Shown piece by piece: positions 26,529 to 36,415 of a stretch of DNA of 64,000 nucleotides. A program made the position numbers and the translations under genes. A model generated the notes under the pieces. That model was not told where the DNA came from. It ran no database searches and was given only the letters and a program-made list of their open reading frames with translations. Origin of the DNA: an uncultured Chloroflexales bacterium. Its GTDB lineage: Bacteria; Chloroflexota; Chloroflexia; Chloroflexales; Chloroflexaceae. Positions within the stretch are counted from its first letter, which is position 1. Every line of letters starts with the position of its first letter. The stretch is from the NCBI GenBank assembly GCA_937918935.1, contig CAKZSI010000049.1, forward strand, positions 1-64,000, read 5' to 3'.

Positions 26529-28510
26529 GCGCCTCCACCCGCTCGCCCGTTCCGGCGCGGGAGACGCCGGTCGTCACCGGCGCGCTGGCGCCTCCACGCT
26601 TTCGCATCGCGCTGCTTGCGGTGGCGCTGCTCCTGGTAGTATGGGCGACCCTCTGGTTTTCCCTGGCCGCGCCACGCTCCTTCGCCCTCGATGTTGGCGG
26701 CATTGGCTCCGGCGACCGCATCTTCCTGCGCGGGATGTACCAGCCTGAGATCGCGATCGCCAACGATCCAGCGGCGCGCACCTACCGCTGGGCGCACGGC
26801 GATGCCGAGGTGTTGCTACCCGTGGGCCGGAACGCTCCAGCGATCTTTAGCGCCGATATGAATGCCGTACCGCTGCCATCGGGACGTCCGCTGGCCTTCG
26901 CGATGTACGCAGGCAACGAACTGCTGCGCTTCGACGTGCCTGCGGTGGTGCGGGAGTACCATATCTTGCTGCCACCTTCCAGCGTGGAGCAAGGGGTCAT
27001 CCGGCTGCGCTTCGCGAGCCCGACAGTCAGCCCGCCGGGTGACGACCGGCAACTGGCGGTGGCGCTGGGCCGGGTGGACATACATCCGCTGCCGGTGCTG
27101 GCCCGCCCCGCACTGGCGCCGATACTGGCCGAGACGGCCCTGGTGGGGCTGGCGGTGGCGTTGTTCCGGGCCAACGGCGCGCGCGTGGCCGGGATGGCGG
27201 CGGCTGGATTGGGCGCAACGGCGCTGCTGGCCGGCCTGAACGTTGCGGCGAGCGCCTGGATGGTTGTGGGAGTCTGGCCGCTGCTGCTGGCGGGCGCGAC
27301 CCTGGTGGCAGCCAGCCTGGCGGCGCGCTGGCTGCTGCCCCGCGTCGCGCCCGCCGAGGCGCAATTTGCACGGCATCTCTGGTTGATTACCCTGGGCGGC
27401 CTGGCCCTGCGGCTGATCGGCGTCAGCGCACCGGGCTTTGTGTTTAACGATCAGGACATCCAGGAGATATTTCTCGGCAACGTGCTACGGGGCGAGGTGT
27501 TTTTGTTTGTGGGGTCGCACGAGTTCGCCGGAGGGCAAACCTTCTACCCCAGCGGGCCGTACACCCTGGCGTTGCCACTCCTTCTGCTCCGCCCGGCGCT
27601 GCCGTTCGCGCTGCACATCGGCGCGGCCCTCGCCGACGCCTGCGGACCGCCGTTGCTGGCGCTGGTGGCGCGCGAGTTGGGCCTGGGGCGCCGGGCGGCG
27701 CTCATCGCGGCGGGATTGCTGGCCCCGCTCCCCGTGTTCCTGACGGCGATCTGGTGGGGCTTCCTGGGCAACATCAGCGGCCAGATGTTCCTGCTGCTGC
27801 TGCTCTGGCTGCTGCTGCGCTACACGCGCGCCCCGAACCGGGCGGGCACGGCGCTGCTGTTCGTGAGCTTCTGCCTGGTGCTGCTCTCCCACGTGGGGGT
27901 GTTGATCCTTACCGCCACCGCCGGGCTGCTTACCCTGAGCCTGGCCTGGCTGCGCCCGCACCCCTCGGCGACGGCCTGGCGCGGCGTGACCCTGGCAGGC
28001 CTGGGCGCGCTCGGCGTGTGCGTGCTGATGTACCTGAGCGCAGTGGCGTGGCCGATGCTGGCTTCGGCGCGAATGCTGACGAGTGACCAGAACCTGCTCT
28101 CGCCCGAACGCATGGCCGAGCACCGGGCCTATTTGAACTACGTGCTGCCGGTGGCCGTCTGGCGGGGCATGGGCATGCTGCCATTCCTGCTGCTACTGCC
28201 GGGTATTCCACTGCTGCTACAACGGGCCGAGCGTCCGCTGGGACGCGCGCTGGTGCTGGGCTGGCTGATCACGCCCTTCGTCTACCTAGCGGTGGATTAC
28301 CTGAACACCATGCAGGTTCGTTATGTCTACTTTATTGCCCCGTTGTGCTGTCTGGCCAGCGCGGCGGTGCTGGGGCGGTTGTGGGGGCGCCCCGGCGGGC
28401 GGCAGGTGGCGCTGGTGGTGCTGGCCCTGATCGTCTGGCTAGGGGTGTTTCTGTGGTACCGGGGGGCGGTGATAGGGATCAAGATGTCGCTGGTGCCGTT
28501 GACGCATTAG
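26525..28510 (+). CDS. Polytopic membrane protein, possible GT-C-type glycosyltransferase
   Basis: A 661-residue integral membrane protein with about 12-13 hydrophobic helices. It has an N-terminal helix (IALLAVALLLVVWATLWFSLA) and then a ~150-residue exported domain (residues ~50-185). The segment GFVFNDQDIQEIFLGNVLRGE followed by GQTFYPSGPYTLALPLLLL resembles the first luminal loop of GT-C enzymes (acidic residues, then Tyr-Pro-Pro/Ser-Gly). That would mean lipid-linked sugar transfer to the outside, but no diagnostic motif proves it. It is coupled to ribF by a 4-bp overlap; this is likely only transcriptional convenience. Confidence 0.6.
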   Translation: MSASTRSPVPARETPVVTGALAPPRFRIALLAVALLLVVWATLWFSLAAPRSFALDVGGIGSGDRIFLRGMYQPEIAIANDPAARTYRWAHGDAEVLLPVGRNAPAIFSADMNAVPLPSGRPLAFAMYAGNELLRFDVPAVVREYHILLPPSSVEQGVIRLRFASPTVSPPGDDRQLAVALGRVDIHPLPVLARPALAPILAETALVGLAVALFRANGARVAGMAAAGLGATALLAGLNVAASAWMVVGVWPLLLAGATLVAASLAARWLLPRVAPAEAQFARHLWLITLGGLALRLIGVSAPGFVFNDQDIQEIFLGNVLRGEVFLFVGSHEFAGGQTFYPSGPYTLALPLLLLRPALPFALHIGAALADACGPPLLALVARELGLGRRAALIAAGLLAPLPVFLTAIWWGFLGNISGQMFLLLLLWLLLRYTRAPNRAGTALLFVSFCLVLLSHVGVLILTATAGLLTLSLAWLRPHPSATAWRGVTLAGLGALGVCVLMYLSAVAWPMLASARMLTSDQNLLSPERMAEHRAYLNYVLPVAVWRGMGMLPFLLLLPGIPLLLQRAERPLGRALVLGWLITPFVYLAVDYLNTMQVRYVYFIAPLCCLASAAVLGRLWGRPGGRQVALVVLALIVWLGVFLWYRGAVIGIKMSLVPLTH

Positions 28511-28526
28511 CCACCAGGATAAACAA

Positions 28527-28565
28527 AGACGTTCCTGGGAGGAGTGCGCCCTCCCAGGAACGTCT
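28527..28565. terminator. Bidirectional hairpin between convergent genes (family A, 16-bp arms)
   Basis: Perfect 16-bp arms starting AGACGTTCCTGGGAGG with a 7-nt loop. It fills the 70-bp gap between two convergent genes, where a shared terminator is expected. There is no U-tract on either side, so it would have to act as a stem-only or factor-aided terminator. Confidence 0.5.
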
Positions 28566-28580
28566 CGCCGGGGCGGAGGG

Positions 28581-29687
28581 CTACGGCCTCGCGACGAGGC
28601 TCAACAGATAGGCCCAGAGTTCCTGGAAGAAGGTCAGCGCGCGGCCAAAGAACCCGGGATCGAACATGGCGATGGCCCCGATGCCCACGGCGAGGGCCAG
28701 CGCCACGGCGATTAGCACGATGATCGAGCGCGGCAGGCTGCGCGGCGCGGGCGCGCCTCCCAGGGAGGGGAGGGGTTCCATCACTTCGAGGCTGAACTTG
28801 CTGCTCAACTCTTCCAGCACGGGAGCAGGATCGACCCCCATGTGTTCGGCATAACGCCGGATCATATCCAGGGCCGCCGGGCCGCGCGGCAGCAGGGTGA
28901 ACTTCTCGTCTTCGATCGCCTGCAGATAGGACATGCGGATGTGCAGTTCGTTCTCGAGTTGCACCAGGGTCAGGTGGCGCCGCACACGCTCCGCGCGCAG
29001 CCGGGGGCCGAAACGCGCCTCCTCCTCCTGGCTGAGGATCGCCGCAGCCGGCGGCGTCTGGATGCCGCTAGAAGACGGTGCGCGCAGCAGGGCCATCTCT
29101 TCGGCCTCGGACATAAACACCGTCTCGTCGTGATTGTTGCGCGCATTGCGTCGCTTGCTGTTCGACCGGGGTTTCGGCGGCGGGGCGACGGGCCGGGCGG
29201 AGGGCCCCGACGGCGACGGTCGGGGTTCCGGCGCATCGGTGGAACTGGCAGGGGGCGTCGGCGATGACGCCGGGGGCAGGGGGGACGTGACGGCAGATGA
29301 AGACGCTGCGGTGGCGTTCGCCAGAGCGGGAGCGGGGAGTTCACTCAGACGGGCGCCGATGCGGGCCAGCAGTTCGGCTGAACGGTAGGGCTTGGCAATG
29401 AAATCGGCAGCGCCGGCCTCGAAGGCGCGAACGACGTCTTCCTCGCGGGCCAGGCCACTGAGCACCATGACTGGACGCTCGGAAGCCAGGCGCTCGAGCA
29501 GATCCCAGCCGCGACCGTCACCGGCGCGCACCTCCAGGATTACCAGATCGGGACGCTGTTCGGCAAACAGTTGCTCGCCGTGAACCACATCGCTACTGCG
29601 GGCCACCTGGAAGCCTGCGGCCTCGAGTTGCGCCGACAGGCGCGCCAGCAGGGTCACATCATCGTCTATAATCAAAAGAGAAGCCAC
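28581..29687 (-). CDS. Receiver-RodZ-like HTH membrane regulator with Glu at the phospho-site
   Basis: A 368-residue protein. The GTG at 29687 is preferred because AGGAG lies 8 nt upstream and the receiver fold starts at once (ASLLIIDDD). Residues 1-112 are a CheY-like receiver with the acidic triad at 8-10 and Lys99 in IAKPY. The phospho-acceptor position is Glu52 (PDLVILEV) instead of Asp. Residues 112-222 are a disordered Ser/Pro-rich linker. Residues 226-295 are a RodZ-type Cro/cI HTH (RLRAERVRRHLTLVQLENELHIRMSYLQAIEDEKF). A membrane helix is at about 321-341. RodZ HTH domains bind MreB, so a cell-shape or division role is possible. It is divergent from mnmG. Confidence 0.78.
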   Translation of the reverse strand: MASLLIIDDDVTLLARLSAQLEAAGFQVARSSDVVHGEQLFAEQRPDLVILEVRAGDGRGWDLLERLASERPVMVLSGLAREEDVVRAFEAGAADFIAKPYRSAELLARIGARLSELPAPALANATAASSSAVTSPLPPASSPTPPASSTDAPEPRPSPSGPSARPVAPPPKPRSNSKRRNARNNHDETVFMSEAEEMALLRAPSSSGIQTPPAAAILSQEEEARFGPRLRAERVRRHLTLVQLENELHIRMSYLQAIEDEKFTLLPRGPAALDMIRRYAEHMGVDPAPVLEELSSKFSLEVMEPLPSLGGAPAPRSLPRSIIVLIAVALALAVGIGAIAMFDPGFFGRALTFFQELWAYLLSLVARP

Positions 29688-29757
29688 ATGGGTGCTCCTG
29701 TGCGGGTGCGACGTGCGCGTCACATCTGCCCGGGCGCTGATGAAACGGCGCGCCAGG

Positions 29758-29791
29758 GCGACAACGGTCGCTTTGGGGCGCTATTATAGCA
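29758..29791. promoter_or_regulatory. Overlapping divergent promoters with a symmetric -10
   Basis: Plus strand: GCGACA (29758-29763), 18-bp spacer, TATTAT (29782-29787), with mnmG starting 11 nt later, so the leader is nearly absent. Minus strand: TGCTATAAT (29791-29783), reading toward the receiver/HTH gene. The two -10 elements overlap in CTATTATAG, so one AT-rich core can fire both ways. Confidence 0.55.
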
Positions 29792-29797
29792 CGGCAT

Positions 29798-31780
<1,983 letters not shown>

Positions 31781-31935
31781 GCAGCGCGGAGAACCCGGGA
31801 TTCGCACCGTCTCTGCCTACAGGGGAGGGTTGCACTATCATGCGCCAACGCCCCGGTCCTGACATCCCCGCGCCTGGAACGAGCACCCGTGCAATGGAGC
31901 CGCGCCTGTGAGGGCATAGCAGGGAGCGTTTGATC

Positions 31936-33186
31936 ATGCCCGCTGCAGTACCCGAGGCCGAAGGCACGCGGGAAAGCGCCCTGCTACGCCGCAAATGGTC
32001 AACCCTGCTCTTGCTGGCCCTGGCCGAACTGCTGGCGATGGGGCCCTGGTTCTCGGCGTCGGCAGTAGTGCCGGCGCTGAGCGCCGAATGGAACCTGGAC
32101 CCGACCCTGCAAGCCTGGCTGACCATGTCGGTGCAGGCGGGTTTCGTGGCGGGGGCCTTCGGTTCGGCGTTGTTGAACCTGGCCGACCGGGTTCCTGCGC
32201 GCTGGCTCTTTGCGGGCGCGGCTGCTACGGCCGCACTGGCAACGACGCTGATCACCGCCCCCGGCGTCGGTCCAGCCCTGGCCCTGCCCCTGCGCTTCCT
32301 CACCGGGATGGCCCTGGCGGGGGTGTATCCTGTTGGCATGAAAATCACCGCCACGTGGACACGGCACGACCGTGGTCTGGGTATCGGCCTGCTGGTGGGC
32401 GCGCTGACCATCGGCAAGGCCGGGCCGCACCTGCTCAATGCGCTGGGCGGCGCTGACGACTGGCGTCCGGTGCTGTGGCTGGCGGCGGGGATGGCGGCGC
32501 TGGGGGGCCTGGTGGCGGCGCTGTTTATCGAGGAAGGCCCCTACGCCGCAGCGGCGCCCCGCTTCCGCTGGCAATACGCGGGTGAAGTGCTGCGTGACCG
32601 CAACCTGCTGCTGGCCAACCTGGGCTACCTGGGCCATATGTGGGAACTGTACGCGATGTGGGCCTGGGCGCCGTTGTTCCTGCTGGCCAGCTATCAAGTT
32701 GCAGGAGTGGACCCGGTGTGGGCAAGCGTGGCCGCGTTCGCGGTGATCGGCGCGGGAGGAGTGGGCAGCCTGCTGGCCGGGGTGCTCGCCGACCGGGTCG
32801 GGCGCACGCAGGTCGCCATCGCCTCGCTCCTGATCAGCGGCGGATGCGCCCTGGCGATCGGCTGGTTCTACGGGGGCAACCCGGCCCTGGTGACGCTGCT
32901 GGCCCTGCTCTGGGGCTTTGCCGTTGTGGCCGACTCGGCCCAGTTCTCCGCCGCAGTCAGCGAGTTGTGCCGCAGCGAGTACACCGGCACCGCCCTCACC
33001 CTCCAGACCAGCCTGGGGTTCCTGCTAACGTTGTTTACCATCTGGATGGTACCGCCCCTGGTCAGCCTGATCGGCTGGACGGGCGCCTTTGCTGCGCTGG
33101 CGGCAGGACCGGTGTGCGGCATCTGGGCCATGTTCAGGTTGCGGCGTTCACCAGCGGCAGCGAGGCTCGCCGGGGGGCGCGGCTGA
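31936..33186 (+). CDS. Major facilitator superfamily transporter
   Basis: A 416-residue permease with 12 predicted membrane helices. The first half contains LAELLAMGPWFSASAVVPALSAEWNLD, an MFS helix-1 pattern resembling the CynX/NarK-like or sugar/organic-anion branches. The loop 2-3 signature is NLADRVPARWLFAGAA, and the second copy is LAGVLADRVGRTQVAIASLL. The substrate is unknown. The ATG at 31936 has AGGGAG 9 nt upstream; a TTG two codons earlier is also possible. Inner membrane. Confidence 0.88.
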   Translation: MPAAVPEAEGTRESALLRRKWSTLLLLALAELLAMGPWFSASAVVPALSAEWNLDPTLQAWLTMSVQAGFVAGAFGSALLNLADRVPARWLFAGAAATAALATTLITAPGVGPALALPLRFLTGMALAGVYPVGMKITATWTRHDRGLGIGLLVGALTIGKAGPHLLNALGGADDWRPVLWLAAGMAALGGLVAALFIEEGPYAAAAPRFRWQYAGEVLRDRNLLLANLGYLGHMWELYAMWAWAPLFLLASYQVAGVDPVWASVAAFAVIGAGGVGSLLAGVLADRVGRTQVAIASLLISGGCALAIGWFYGGNPALVTLLALLWGFAVVADSAQFSAAVSELCRSEYTGTALTLQTSLGFLLTLFTIWMVPPLVSLIGWTGAFAALAAGPVCGIWAMFRLRRSPAAARLAGGRG

Positions 33187-33277
33187 CAGGCGGCAGCCAC
33201 AAGGCACTGCAAATCCAGGGCAAAAGATGTGCAATTGTGGTATGCTACCAGGGAGGAGAAATATTAGAAGGTAAGGA

Positions 33278-33302
33278 TCTGGGAGAGCTGCGCCCTCCCA
33301 GA
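33278..33302. repeat. Family-A palindrome
   Basis: TCTGGGAGAGC-TGC-GCCCTCCCAGA with one mismatch, just before the hydrolase gene and overlapping its likely leader. Confidence 0.65.
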
Positions 33303-33328
33303 AACCCCTACCTAACCATCAAAAAGAT

Positions 33329-34216
33329 ATGGATCCAACAACCACCACAAGCACCGCGCCCGCGACCGAGCGGCGCTACGCGATCAGCGAACACTACATT
33401 GACGGGCCGCAGGGGCCGATGCGCTACTGGGCCTCCGAGCCGCGCCACGGGCTGCCCGTGGTGTTCATTCACGGCTACGGGGCGCTGATCGAGCACTGGC
33501 GGCCGATCATGCGCCCGGTAGCGCGCAGGCACAGCCTGTTCGCGCTCGATCTGTACGGTTTTGGCTACTCGGCCCGACCCGGCGGCCTGCCGAGCCGGCA
33601 GGGCTGGGCCGACCAGGTGGCTACCTTTCTTGACAGGGTGGTAGGCGGCCCGGCGGTGGTCGTCGGCCACTCGATGGGCGGGGTCGTCGCCAGCGAGGTG
33701 GCCCGGCGCCACAGCGCGCTCACCCGCGCCCTGGTGCTGGTCAACAGTTCGGGCATGCAGCCCTACGAGCGCCCGCTCACGCCGACCGACCGGCTCCTGC
33801 TCAATGTCATCGGCGCGCCCCTGGTCGGCGAAACCGTGGCCGGCTTCTTCGCCAATGAGTGGGGCGTGCGCCAGGCACTGCTGGCATCCTACCACCGCAA
33901 GGAGCGGGTAACTCCCGAACTGGTGCAAACCTTTGCCGGCCCGCTGCGCCGCTTTGGAGCGAACTCGTACCTGGCGGCGACCCGTAACGCGACCAACCTG
34001 GTGATCGAGATGCGCCCCGGTGAGTACGGCGGCCCGGCGCTGCTGATCTGGGGCGCCGAAGACCGTTCCATCCCCCCGTCGGATGCCGAGGCGATCAAGC
34101 GCCTCTTCCTACCCCAGGCCGAGATCACTGTTCTTGCCGACAGTGGTCACTGCCCCTTTGACGAAACCCCGGAGGCGTTCTGCGACGCGCTGTTGCCCTG
34201 GTTGGAACGACTCTGA
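33329..34216 (+). CDS. Alpha/beta hydrolase
   Basis: A 295-residue alpha/beta-hydrolase-fold enzyme with an intact triad. The nucleophile Ser is in GHSMGG, the acid Asp in LLIWGAEDRSIPP and the His in DSGHCPFDETPEAF. The oxyanion-hole motif is VVFIHGYGALIEHW. A helical cap lies between residues ~150 and 220. There is no signal peptide, so it is cytosolic. Likely activities are those of the haloperoxidase/epoxide hydrolase/2-hydroxy-6-oxo-acid hydrolase group; the substrate cannot be inferred. Family-A and family-B hairpins flank the gene. Confidence 0.88.
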   Translation: MDPTTTTSTAPATERRYAISEHYIDGPQGPMRYWASEPRHGLPVVFIHGYGALIEHWRPIMRPVARRHSLFALDLYGFGYSARPGGLPSRQGWADQVATFLDRVVGGPAVVVGHSMGGVVASEVARRHSALTRALVLVNSSGMQPYERPLTPTDRLLLNVIGAPLVGETVAGFFANEWGVRQALLASYHRKERVTPELVQTFAGPLRRFGANSYLAATRNATNLVIEMRPGEYGGPALLIWGAEDRSIPPSDAEAIKRLFLPQAEITVLADSGHCPFDETPEAFCDALLPWLERL

Positions 34217-34268
34217 GGGTGCGTCAGGCACGATAGGGCTGCGCCTTCCCAGACCATCACAGCGAGCA

Positions 34269-34302
34269 GGGGGATGGGGAAACCTGAGTTTCCCCATCCC
34301 CC
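34269..34302. terminator. Bidirectional family-B hairpin between convergent genes
   Basis: Perfect 15-bp arms starting GGGGGATGGGGAAAC with a CTGA loop. It lies in the gap between the hydrolase (+) and the Pro/Thr-rich protein (-), so it is placed like a shared terminator. No T-run is evident apart from TGTTTG after the right arm. Confidence 0.5.
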
Positions 34303-34337
34303 TGTTTGCAGAACGCTCGAAGCGGCTTTTCGGGTGT

Positions 34338-35096
34338 CTACGGACCGGGGGTTCGTGCGGGCGAAGGCGGGGGGCCTGCCGTGGGCGATTCGGGTGGTGC
34401 GCTGGCCGTCGTCCCGGTTGGCGCCATGGTAGGCTCTTCGGAGAACGGCGGCGTAGGGAGTTCGACCGGCGCCGTGGTGGGCGCTTCCGAGGGGAAGAGA
34501 CCAGGGGTCTCCGTCGGAATCTCCGCGGTCGGCGGCGTCGGCGGCGGCTCCACAACCTCGGTTGCGGTCGGCGGCGGCTCCACAACCTCGGTTGCAGTCG
34601 GCGCCTCGGGAGTGATCGGTGTCAACGGCTCCGGTGTGCTGGTTGGCGCCGGAGGCGGCGGGATATAGATTGGCGGTGTGAAGGTTGCCGTGGGCGGCTC
34701 GGGGCTAGGGCTAATAGCCTCGATCGTTGGCAAAACCGATGCAGTCGGCGTGGCGCCAGGCGTGGGGGTACTCGAGGGCCGCGCGATCGGCGTCGGCATT
34801 GCCGTGCGCGTGGCGGTCGCAGCAGGGGGCGGCGCCAGAATCCCGGGCCCGGGTTCTTCGGTCGAGGTGGGTGCAGGCGGCGGTGGCCCGCCAGAGAAGG
34901 CGCCCTCACGGATCAGGCCCACCCCCGCAACCGCGTAGACCACCAGAATCACTCCCAGCAGGGCAAGCAGCATCCCATAAATGGCGCGGTCGCGGGCAGG
35001 AAGACCCGCCAGCCAGCCACGCAGCCCGCCAGCGGAAGCCAGTACTGGTTCAATCGGTGCGTTGGCGACCGGTACCGGCGTTGATGGGAGGACCAT
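34338..35096 (-). CDS. Single-pass membrane protein with Pro/Thr-rich tail
   Basis: A 252-residue protein of unknown function. About 40 cytoplasmic residues precede a membrane helix (AIYGMLLALLGVILVVYAVAGVGLI). The remaining ~180 residues are Pro/Thr/Ala/Glu-rich and presumably extracytoplasmic and unstructured, as in wall-spanning stalks. An almost exact 30-bp tandem repeat (34537-34566 and 34567-34596) encodes TATEVVEPPP twice. The ATG at 35096 is chosen because the upstream frame runs through intergenic DNA with promoter sequences. A strong minus-strand promoter lies at 35354-35326. Confidence 0.65.
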   Translation of the reverse strand: MVLPSTPVPVANAPIEPVLASAGGLRGWLAGLPARDRAIYGMLLALLGVILVVYAVAGVGLIREGAFSGGPPPPAPTSTEEPGPGILAPPPAATATRTAMPTPIARPSSTPTPGATPTASVLPTIEAISPSPEPPTATFTPPIYIPPPPAPTSTPEPLTPITPEAPTATEVVEPPPTATEVVEPPPTPPTAEIPTETPGLFPSEAPTTAPVELPTPPFSEEPTMAPTGTTASAPPESPTAGPPPSPARTPGP

Positions 35097-35109
35097 GCCC
35101 GTGTATAAT
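35081..35109 (+). promoter_or_regulatory. Sigma70-type promoter reading toward the metallophosphoesterase
   Basis: TTGATG (35081-35086), a 17-bp spacer and TATAAT (35104-35109). It overlaps the 5' end of the opposite-strand gene. The leader to the next plus-strand gene would be about 255 nt. Confidence 0.55.
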
Positions 35110-35325
35110 GGGCATCTAACATGATCCGCAGAAAGACAGAAGCTGATCTGATATTCCGGCGGGGTAGAAGGGATCTCCTGAGCCTGGCCGGTAGCATAGC
35201 AGCGATGCTCAGGCGTCGGTGAGGCGAAGCGGATCGCCTGATTCTGCTTGAGCCCGAGGTATGGGCAGTGTCCGGTTGGCTCGAGCATAGTTGGTGAACG
35301 GTTTCGCTGCGACGTTGCTGTGCCC

Positions 35326-35354
35326 ATTATAGAACCCGGTTCAAGTGACGTCAA
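35326..35354 (-). promoter_or_regulatory. Sigma70-type promoter of the Pro/Thr-rich protein gene
   Basis: On the minus strand TTGACG (35354-35349), a 17-bp spacer and TATAAT (35331-35326), close to consensus. The leader to the ATG at 35096 would be about 220 nt and antisense to the leader of the plus-strand gene. Confidence 0.6.
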
Positions 35355-35372
35355 AGAAGCACAGGTGCTCGT

Positions 35373-36107
35373 ATGCGCGTGGTTATTGTCTCTGACATTC
35401 ACTCAAACTTTGTTGCCCTGGAGACAGTTCTAGCCGCGGCAGGCAGTTTTGACGAGCTCTGGTGCCTGGGTGATACGATCGGCTACGGCCCGCGCCCGAA
35501 TGAATGCGTTGCATTCATGCGCCAGTACGCCAGCAAGGCCCTCACTGGCAACCACGACCTCGCCTGTCTGGGCAAGATCGATCTGCGCGACTTCAACCCC
35601 GATGCGCGCCGGGCCAATATCTGGAACGGCGAACAACTCAGCGCCGAGAATCGCGCCTGGCTCGAACAACTCGCCCCTACGCTGCCGATTGACGAGCGCT
35701 TCTTTCTTGCCCACGGCAGTCCCCGTGAGCCGATCTGGGAGTATCTGCTCTCGACTGAGCAGGCCACCGGCAACTTCCAGGTGTTTGATCAACAGGTATG
35801 TTTCATCGGCCATTCGCACGTCCAGCTCGGCTTTCGCGTCCGCGATGGCTATGACCGCTGCGAACGCTTCATGGCCGACCGCCAGCGGGTGGTGGAGCTT
35901 GAGGATCACTCCCGCTTCATTATCAACCCCGGCAGTGTTGGTCAACCGCGGGACCAGGACCCTCGCGCTGCCTATGCCATCCTCGATACCGACCGCGGAA
36001 CCGTAACCTTTGCTCGCGTGGAGTACGACGTGCGCGCAACGCAGCGCCAGATGATCGAGGCGCGACTACCGGGCGCGCTGGTCCGCCGGTTAGAGTATGG
36101 GATGTAG
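35373..36107 (+). CDS. Metallophosphoesterase (calcineurin-like, YfcE-like)
   Basis: A 244-residue dinuclear metal phosphoesterase. The motif series is complete: SDIHSNFVAL (DxH), GDTIGYGPRPNE (GD), GNHD, HGSP and GHSHVQ, with INPGSVGQPRD typical of the YfcE/MJ0936 group. The family includes cyclic-nucleotide and phosphodiester hydrolases; the actual substrate is unknown. It is cytosolic, with no signal peptide. It is transcribed divergently from the Pro/Thr-rich membrane protein, with two nested promoters in the shared 276-bp gap. Confidence 0.88.
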   Translation: MRVVIVSDIHSNFVALETVLAAAGSFDELWCLGDTIGYGPRPNECVAFMRQYASKALTGNHDLACLGKIDLRDFNPDARRANIWNGEQLSAENRAWLEQLAPTLPIDERFFLAHGSPREPIWEYLLSTEQATGNFQVFDQQVCFIGHSHVQLGFRVRDGYDRCERFMADRQRVVELEDHSRFIINPGSVGQPRDQDPRAAYAILDTDRGTVTFARVEYDVRATQRQMIEARLPGALVRRLEYGM

Positions 36108-36415
36108 TAGGCCGACTGGCGTTCCCCTTGCTCTGGCCCATCCCGGTGTCCGACTCCTCCACCCTCTCCTTGATTAACGTGCCAACGACCGATTATTGAG
36201 CCAGGAGAGATGCAAGCAGACCATGAGAGGATCGTCATTCGCCGAGTGCCCGCTGTTGAGGCACGTGCAAGTGCCGCCGCGCATACTGGCACTACAACGA
36301 GACTCCGTCTCGGTAGGGGGTGCGGGGGCCGGTGGTCCGCGCACAGTTTCCCGTTCCTGTGCGGTGCGGCTTCACCGCGCCTCACGGGAACGGCGCTTTC
36401 GCGAGCGAGGGACCA
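36108..36415. other. Intergenic leader region of uppP
   Basis: About 300 bp without a convincing gene; short frames here run into the uppP frame. A perfect small hairpin, CGAGAC-TCC-GTCTCG, lies at 36298-36312, and a second possible stem is around GGCACGTGCAAGTGCC (about 36259-36274). A structured leader RNA is possible but not supported further. Confidence 0.35.
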
